A stretch of 64,000 nucleotides of DNA from Cladopsammia gracilis (Eukaryota > Cnidaria > Anthozoa > Scleractinia > Dendrophylliidae): contig JAJGOT010000952.1 of assembly GCA_022457155.1 (NCBI GenBank), positions 62,001 to 126,000 on the forward strand. Direction: 5' to 3'. The number at the start of each line of letters is the position of its first letter. The first letter of the stretch is position 1. Positions 59,520 to 64,000 of the stretch are shown here, piece by piece. The position numbers and the translations under genes are program-made. The notes below the pieces were generated by a model. That model was not told the origin of the DNA. It did no database searches and was given only the letters and a program-made list of their open reading frames with translations.

Positions 59520-60154
59520 GGGTGGGGGGGGATTTAGGTAATTTTGGGAAAAAAATTTCCTTCAAGTCAACTCTACTCGAAAAAATATCCTTCAACTGTG
59601 AAATCCCAACTAAAGCAACAACACAGACAAGATCACACTTCCCCCCCCCCCCCACCCACCCCCTCAAAAGTCTAAAGGGTTCGCCCTGGTGTGACTGGCG
59701 GGCAAGGCAAAGTGAATACTGTGATGTGATTGGCTAAATGAGCGGACACGATTTTGCCAAAGTCTCGAAGCTCTCCCTAAGCTCGGGATTGCCCGCAATT
59801 GGCCCACATTTTTTATCCTTGGGCTAAATAATTAATCCTTTTTTAATGTAGCAACTTTTTCGTGTGTGCGTGGTCTAAAATTTAGGCGAAACGTCTGTGA
59901 AAATGGCATTGCGTAAAAATAAGTACATTACTGCGCGCGTTTAGCTGTATAAATGCGCCATGGTAAAAATACAACCTTATTGAAGTAGCTTCTTTTGTCC
60001 GCGTTGCAATGGGTTTCTGGTGCTGATAAGAATGCAGTAGGAAGTTCAATTCCATCATAACGACCTCGGTGGGATGTCGTGATGAACATATCCGGGAAAA
60101 CAAGTTCAGATGAATTTCAGTCAACTCTCGCTATGATAGCCACCGTCAAGATCA

Positions 60155-60212
60155 CGATTTAGAGTCCGTAATACGTAGTGAGTCCGTAATACGTAGTGAG
60201 TCCGTAATAGCG
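60155..60212. repeat. 18-bp tandem repeat inside an inverted-repeat cluster
   Basis: agtccgtaatacgtagtg occurs in two full units plus a partial third. Nearby, gttgttatacctcccaactc (60287-60307) is inverted at about 60492-60509. Confidence 0.7.
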
Positions 60213-60509
60213 GGAGGGGTTTTTCGGTAAATCTTATTCGCCAGCACTTCCAATATCTGTTCGTAATCATAGGATGTCCGTTAAAGCGAGTTGTTATACC
60301 TCCCAACTCAAACGTCTTTTTTGATTCGACAAGAACGTGTCACAGGTAAAAACAGTCTAACGCCCTTGGGCGAACTCCCTAGTGAAACAACAACTTGAAC
60401 TTTCGACTCGCACGTGACCAGGTCGTGCGCCTTGAAACCGCGGCAAATTTGTGTGCCAGCCGCACTCGAGTTTTTGTGTTTTTACAATTTTTAGTTGGGA
60501 GGTATAACA

Positions 60510-60620
60510 AAACACTTAATGACTGGCCCCACGGGAAACAGTGAGTTTTAATTGTTTCCTCTCGACCCTCAATGTTAAACAAAACTCGCTGTTTCCCTTG
60601 GAGCCAGTCATTAAGTGCTT
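60510..60620. repeat. Fold-back repeat, about 36-bp arms
   Basis: aacacttaatgactggcccc…gggaaacagtgagttttaa pairs with aaaactcgctgtttcccttg…gccagtcattaagtgctt. It directly abuts the next TTAA element. Confidence 0.75.
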
Positions 60621-60830
60621 AAAGAGTCTGACCCACCCAGTTTGCATTGCGCGCTTCTCTTATTGTTATGATACGGCTCTATTCCATATTTGGGAAAGCA
60701 TATCACCTCTTGCACGAGTGAATTTCTCTTCTACAATACAGGATGGACTTTCGCAGTTTTGGGGGCCCTGAAAATGGCGGATGAACCAACGTAGGCGCGC
60801 AATGCAAACTGGGTGGGTCAGATTCTTTAA
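60619..60830. mobile_element. MITE with TTAA ends and about 36-bp TIRs
   Basis: ttaaagagtctgacccaccc… and …gggtgggtcagattctttaa are inverted ends with near-perfect inner continuation (cagtttgcattgcgcgc). TTAA at both tips fits piggyBac targeting. 212 bp. Confidence 0.8.
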
Positions 60831-61679
60831 TGTCCGCTAGGCGGGAACTGCAAAACCTCGTACGCGAGCCTCGCGCCCCCGTTGGGCGTCTTTGCACTGT
60901 CACTCTCCATATTCCGGCCCCCCCCCCCCCTTTTTTTCGTGGACGCGCAAAAATACGTACTGTTTCGCAGTCTATGACACCGTATACGTAGATGCCAATA
61001 TGTTTATAGGAGTGGACGATTTGTTCAAAGCCAGACTACAGACAGCGCCAGATTGCTGCGTTTATTGAAATGGGATATGCACCCTTCCTGCTTGGTTCTT
61101 AATTAGAGGGTCATGGAGAAACACGAATTCCCCCACCACGTGAAGGTAGCGGCACTAAACGAGTAAGTAAATGCCAAATACTAATCAAAGGCTCCTGCGA
61201 AAACCTTCTGACCCTCCAATCTCCTGCGCGTTTTGCACTGAGCTACAAGGCCAGATTGGAGCTTGGTCAATTGTGAGTTTGCTTTGGTATGATTGCCATG
61301 AAATCACGTTTTTACCAGTTGTGAACAACTTGCGTCTATACTTGCGAGCTCGTTTGACCACGCAACGTTAGTTTGCCCGCCATTTAAATTTTTTTAAAAC
61401 TTGCGTTGCCGTTGTGAAGGAGCTCATTGCTCGTTTTTAGACATTTCGGGTAAGACCCTGCGTGGCGACCCTAACAGCTGCGTAGGAGACTAGTTAGGCC
61501 CATTTCTCAGTAGAAAATCAACATCGCGGCGCGATCGAGGTACGTGCACTGAAGTATTTTTCCCACAGCAATTCGCCTTTATTGTGCGCGCACAGCTCGC
61601 GCGCGCCAGTTAATGAGGAAGTTCGAATGTATTATGAAACAGTTTTGAACGGTAACCAAGCTTCAGGCTTATCTTTCTG
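60831..61679. other. Intergenic, no gene supported
   Basis: A C-run then T-run at about 60919-60937, and GC-rich patches near 60860 and 61590. The open frame 61171-61371 has no support. Confidence 0.35.
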
Positions 61680-62078
61680 TTAAAGGGAACCTCCATTGTC
61701 AGAACAAATTGACGTTAAATTGTTGGAAATAAAGTCGAAATTTAAAATTTTTGAATGACAGGTGCAAATATCATTTTAGTGTACAAATAAAATGGATATA
61801 AATATCGCCTGGTTTCGCATTTAAATTTCCCGCGCGCCGCCATTTTGAATATTTATGTTAAGTTCTTTTGTATGCAACAATTGTACAACCGTAACACGTC
61901 ATAAATATTCGAAATGGCGGCGCGCGGGAAATTTAAAAGCGAAAATAGGCGATATTCATATCCATTTTTTTTTGTACACTAAAATTATATTTGCAAATGT
62001 TTTTTAAAAATTTCTAATTTAGACTTTATTTCCAACAATTTAACGGCAATTTGTTATAACAATGGAGGTTCCCTTTAA
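61680..62078. mobile_element. MITE family C, copy 2, TTAA ends
   Basis: Over 85% identical by eye to 38145-38541 along its length, with the same TTAA tips, the same cgcgcgcc…atttaaaagcgaaaatagg centre and an almost equal size (399 versus 397 bp). Confidence 0.85.
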
Positions 62079-62093
62079 TAAAGACTTGTAGCA

Positions 62094-62220
62094 ATGGCTG
62101 ACACGTACGATGCGCAGTGGTTAACACAAGAAGTAACAAACTGTGTCGAGACGGAGAATCAAAGATATATTGAAACGATCAAGGCAAAAGGATCACGGGT
62201 CAAGGAAAAGAAAAGAAAAA
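62094..62220 (+). CDS. Candidate first coding exon of an unknown gene
   Basis: ATG at 62094 opens MADTYDAQWLTQEVTNCVET, then a basic tail KGSRVKEKKRKSE. A plausible donor (AAAAA then gtgaga) follows at 62221, where composition turns AT-rich. There is no downstream exon I can place before 64,000 and no family match. The start lies 15 bp after MITE family C copy 2, so any promoter would overlap the MITE. It could equally be a chance frame. Confidence 0.3.
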
Positions 62221-63569
62221 GTGAGACAGATCGCATCAGACAATCACAGCGAGATTTCCCCAGTTTATTCACTTTTATTGTATATTTAAAATATAAGCTA
62301 TCAAAGCTATTTAATTTTACTTTTATTACAAGTTAGGCTCTAAAAGCTAAATGTATGGTCAATTGCCGGCGCAAATGCCGCTTAAACACACAGACAGTTA
62401 CACCTAAACCTATAGTCATTTATTAAGTCAACTATTCAGATTAGGGCCGTTAATTCATAATATACGCAAGTAAATACTGTTAAACTATATAATTTGACTT
62501 TCGATGTTTTAACATTTTATTTGTTTTGATTAAATAATTGCATTTTTTTAACGGTCGCATTAAGGTAGAATTCATAATTTATGCAACTAACCTGTATCTC
62601 TTCACCCAAGCATTGCAATAATTGATTTTTCATGAACACTAGCTAATTTAAAAAATATAACATTTGTTGTTGTAACAAAATCCAAACTTTCACGGCCCTA
62701 ATTTAATTCAAACCACTTTGTCGGTACTTTTTAAGAAATTGACAATACAAATCTACAGCCTTCATTTTAACATAGAGCAGTCTACATTAAAATGAGAACA
62801 ATAAAGTGAGCATTATTTCACACTATCTAATATAAAGTAGAATCTAATGGAAAGTAGAAACGCTGAATACTTCATGATGTTATCCAATCAACAGAAAAAT
62901 GGCCGCTTTGTCTCATACAAGAAGATACTCAGAAATGAGACCGCTTTCTAGAAAAATTGCCGGATTGAGTTTTACGAACGGAGTAATGGCGGAAGTCGTT
63001 TCGACGGTTTTCAGCCAGCTAGTTCAAGGCTCAGCAAACTTATATCGTTCTCAATTATAGCGATTTGTGTAATTATGAACCCATTGAATGAATTGAAATA
63101 AAAAAAAATTGAAAAGAGAAACAAAAATGTTCCTCGAAGTTGCACTTTAATAGTAAAAAATTCTAATTGATGACACGAAAAAATGCCAACACATATTGGT
63201 ATTCCCTGCATCTTGGGTCGCCATTTGATTCATTTGAAGTTCAGTCGGCATTGTTAAATATCCATTTAGAGAGCCGTTTGCCTTCCTGACTCATATGCAC
63301 AAATTTCACTTCTCACTTATTTATTCTGTAAAAAAAAAAAAGGAATAAATGAATTAGTGAATAAGAAAAACAAAACAAATGAATAAGTACGTGGCAATAA
63401 CATCTTGTCTCCACTGAAAAGTTGAGGATGACGAATTCGCCTTTCGAACTGAAGGTCCTCCGTGCTGTTGTGTGATGTTTGAACTATTAGTGCATCGTCA
63501 AGACTCCCCCCCCACCCTCCCCTCCCCTCCCCTCCCCTCCAAAAACAAATGCTAGTGGTAACCCTGCGT
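62221..63569. other. AT-rich DNA, no gene seen
   Basis: No domain or splice structure. A (cccct)n stretch lies at about 63512-63540 and a poly-A run at 63330. Confidence 0.35.
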
Positions 63570-63838
63570 TAAAGCCCGTTTACACAGGCGTTTTTCCGTG
63601 CAATTTTTGTCGCACTTGTCGATGCAAATTTTGTCGCGCGCAAGTTGCATCTTCAATCACATGTGTAAACGGGCGGCGATTCCAGTGCAATTTGAACGCG
63701 ATTTGTCGCGCGAGGTCCCAGAGGTTTTAAACATGTTCGAAACCTGATGCAACTTGGCGGCGATTTTTAAGAAATCGCAGCAAATATCGCACCCGAGTCG
63801 CACTGAAATCGCCGCCCGTTTACACATGCGACAAAAAT
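63570..63838. repeat. Imperfect inverted repeat (gcccgtttacacaggcg … cgcccgtttacacatgcg)
   Basis: Words such as gtttacaca, gtcgcgcg and gtgcaattt recur on both strands across about 270 bp. Likely a decayed MITE. Confidence 0.5.
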
Positions 63839-63860
63839 AGGCCATTTGCACGATTACGTC

Positions 63861-64000
63861 ATTTGACTACTACTACCAGAATTCATTTCGTTTTTCCTTT
63901 CTTATTTAAATTTTGTAATCCCAGTGCGGTTTAAATAACAATAGCCCTAATTTGCACTACAAAACAAAAAACTGAAGGATTCTGGTAGTAGTAGTCAAAT
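63861..64000. repeat. Inverted repeat closing at the window edge
   Basis: atttgactactactaccaga (from 63861) is inverted at the very end of the window (ctggtagtagtagtcaaat, 63982-64000). Element size is about 140 bp if complete. Confidence 0.7.

Overview
The window is animal nuclear DNA. Genes are split by GT-AG introns and surrounded by AT-rich DNA packed with short inverted-repeat transposons, tRNA-derived SINEs and homopolymer runs. The gene set (an Ariadne-1 ubiquitin ligase, a Cdc34/UBE2R ubiquitin-conjugating enzyme, a clan-2 microsomal P450 and a somatomedin-B/Methuselah-type receptor) together with the density and style of the repeats suggests a cnidarian, most likely a stony coral. 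That assignment is inference; nothing here identifies a species.

Layout. 0-2 kb: the last exons of a coiled-coil protein (+). 4.2-5.9 kb: an intact single-exon cytochrome P450 (+) with a TATA box, followed by a relic of a second P450 3' end. 6.5-14.4 kb: an accessory block of fold-back elements, including a large terminal-inverted-repeat (TIR) structure of about 3.2 kb. This holds a broken Crypton/DUF3504-type tyrosine recombinase, a second nested 703-bp element and a 12-bp minisatellite. 15.4-18.5 kb: a two-exon receptor gene (-) whose predicted poly(A) signal overlaps the end of a MITE. 18.5-22.6 kb: intergenic DNA with MITEs. 22.6-42.0 kb: a complete 18-coding-exon Ariadne-1 gene (-) of 513 codons, with introns full of MITEs, a SINE and tandem repeats. 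43-47 kb: a nested cluster of transposons with a duplicated repeat unit, a Tc1/mariner-type element coding only a DNA-binding domain, and a pogo-like element. 50.2-58.9 kb: a complete five-exon Cdc34/UBE2R gene (+) of 237 codons, with two SINEs and several MITEs in its introns. 59-64 kb: mostly repeats, plus a weak first-exon candidate at 62.1 kb.

The two ubiquitin genes act in related processes: UBE2R/Cdc34 is the chain-building E2 of cullin-RING ligases, and ARIH1 is an RBR E3 that cooperates with neddylated cullin-RING ligases. They lie about 8 kb apart (41,970 to 50,242), divergently oriented. Nothing in the sequence shows co-regulation, so the proximity may be chance. The P450 and the receptor appear unrelated to them. 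Most of what is unusual here is transposon biology, where copies can be compared within the window to reconstruct insertion events.
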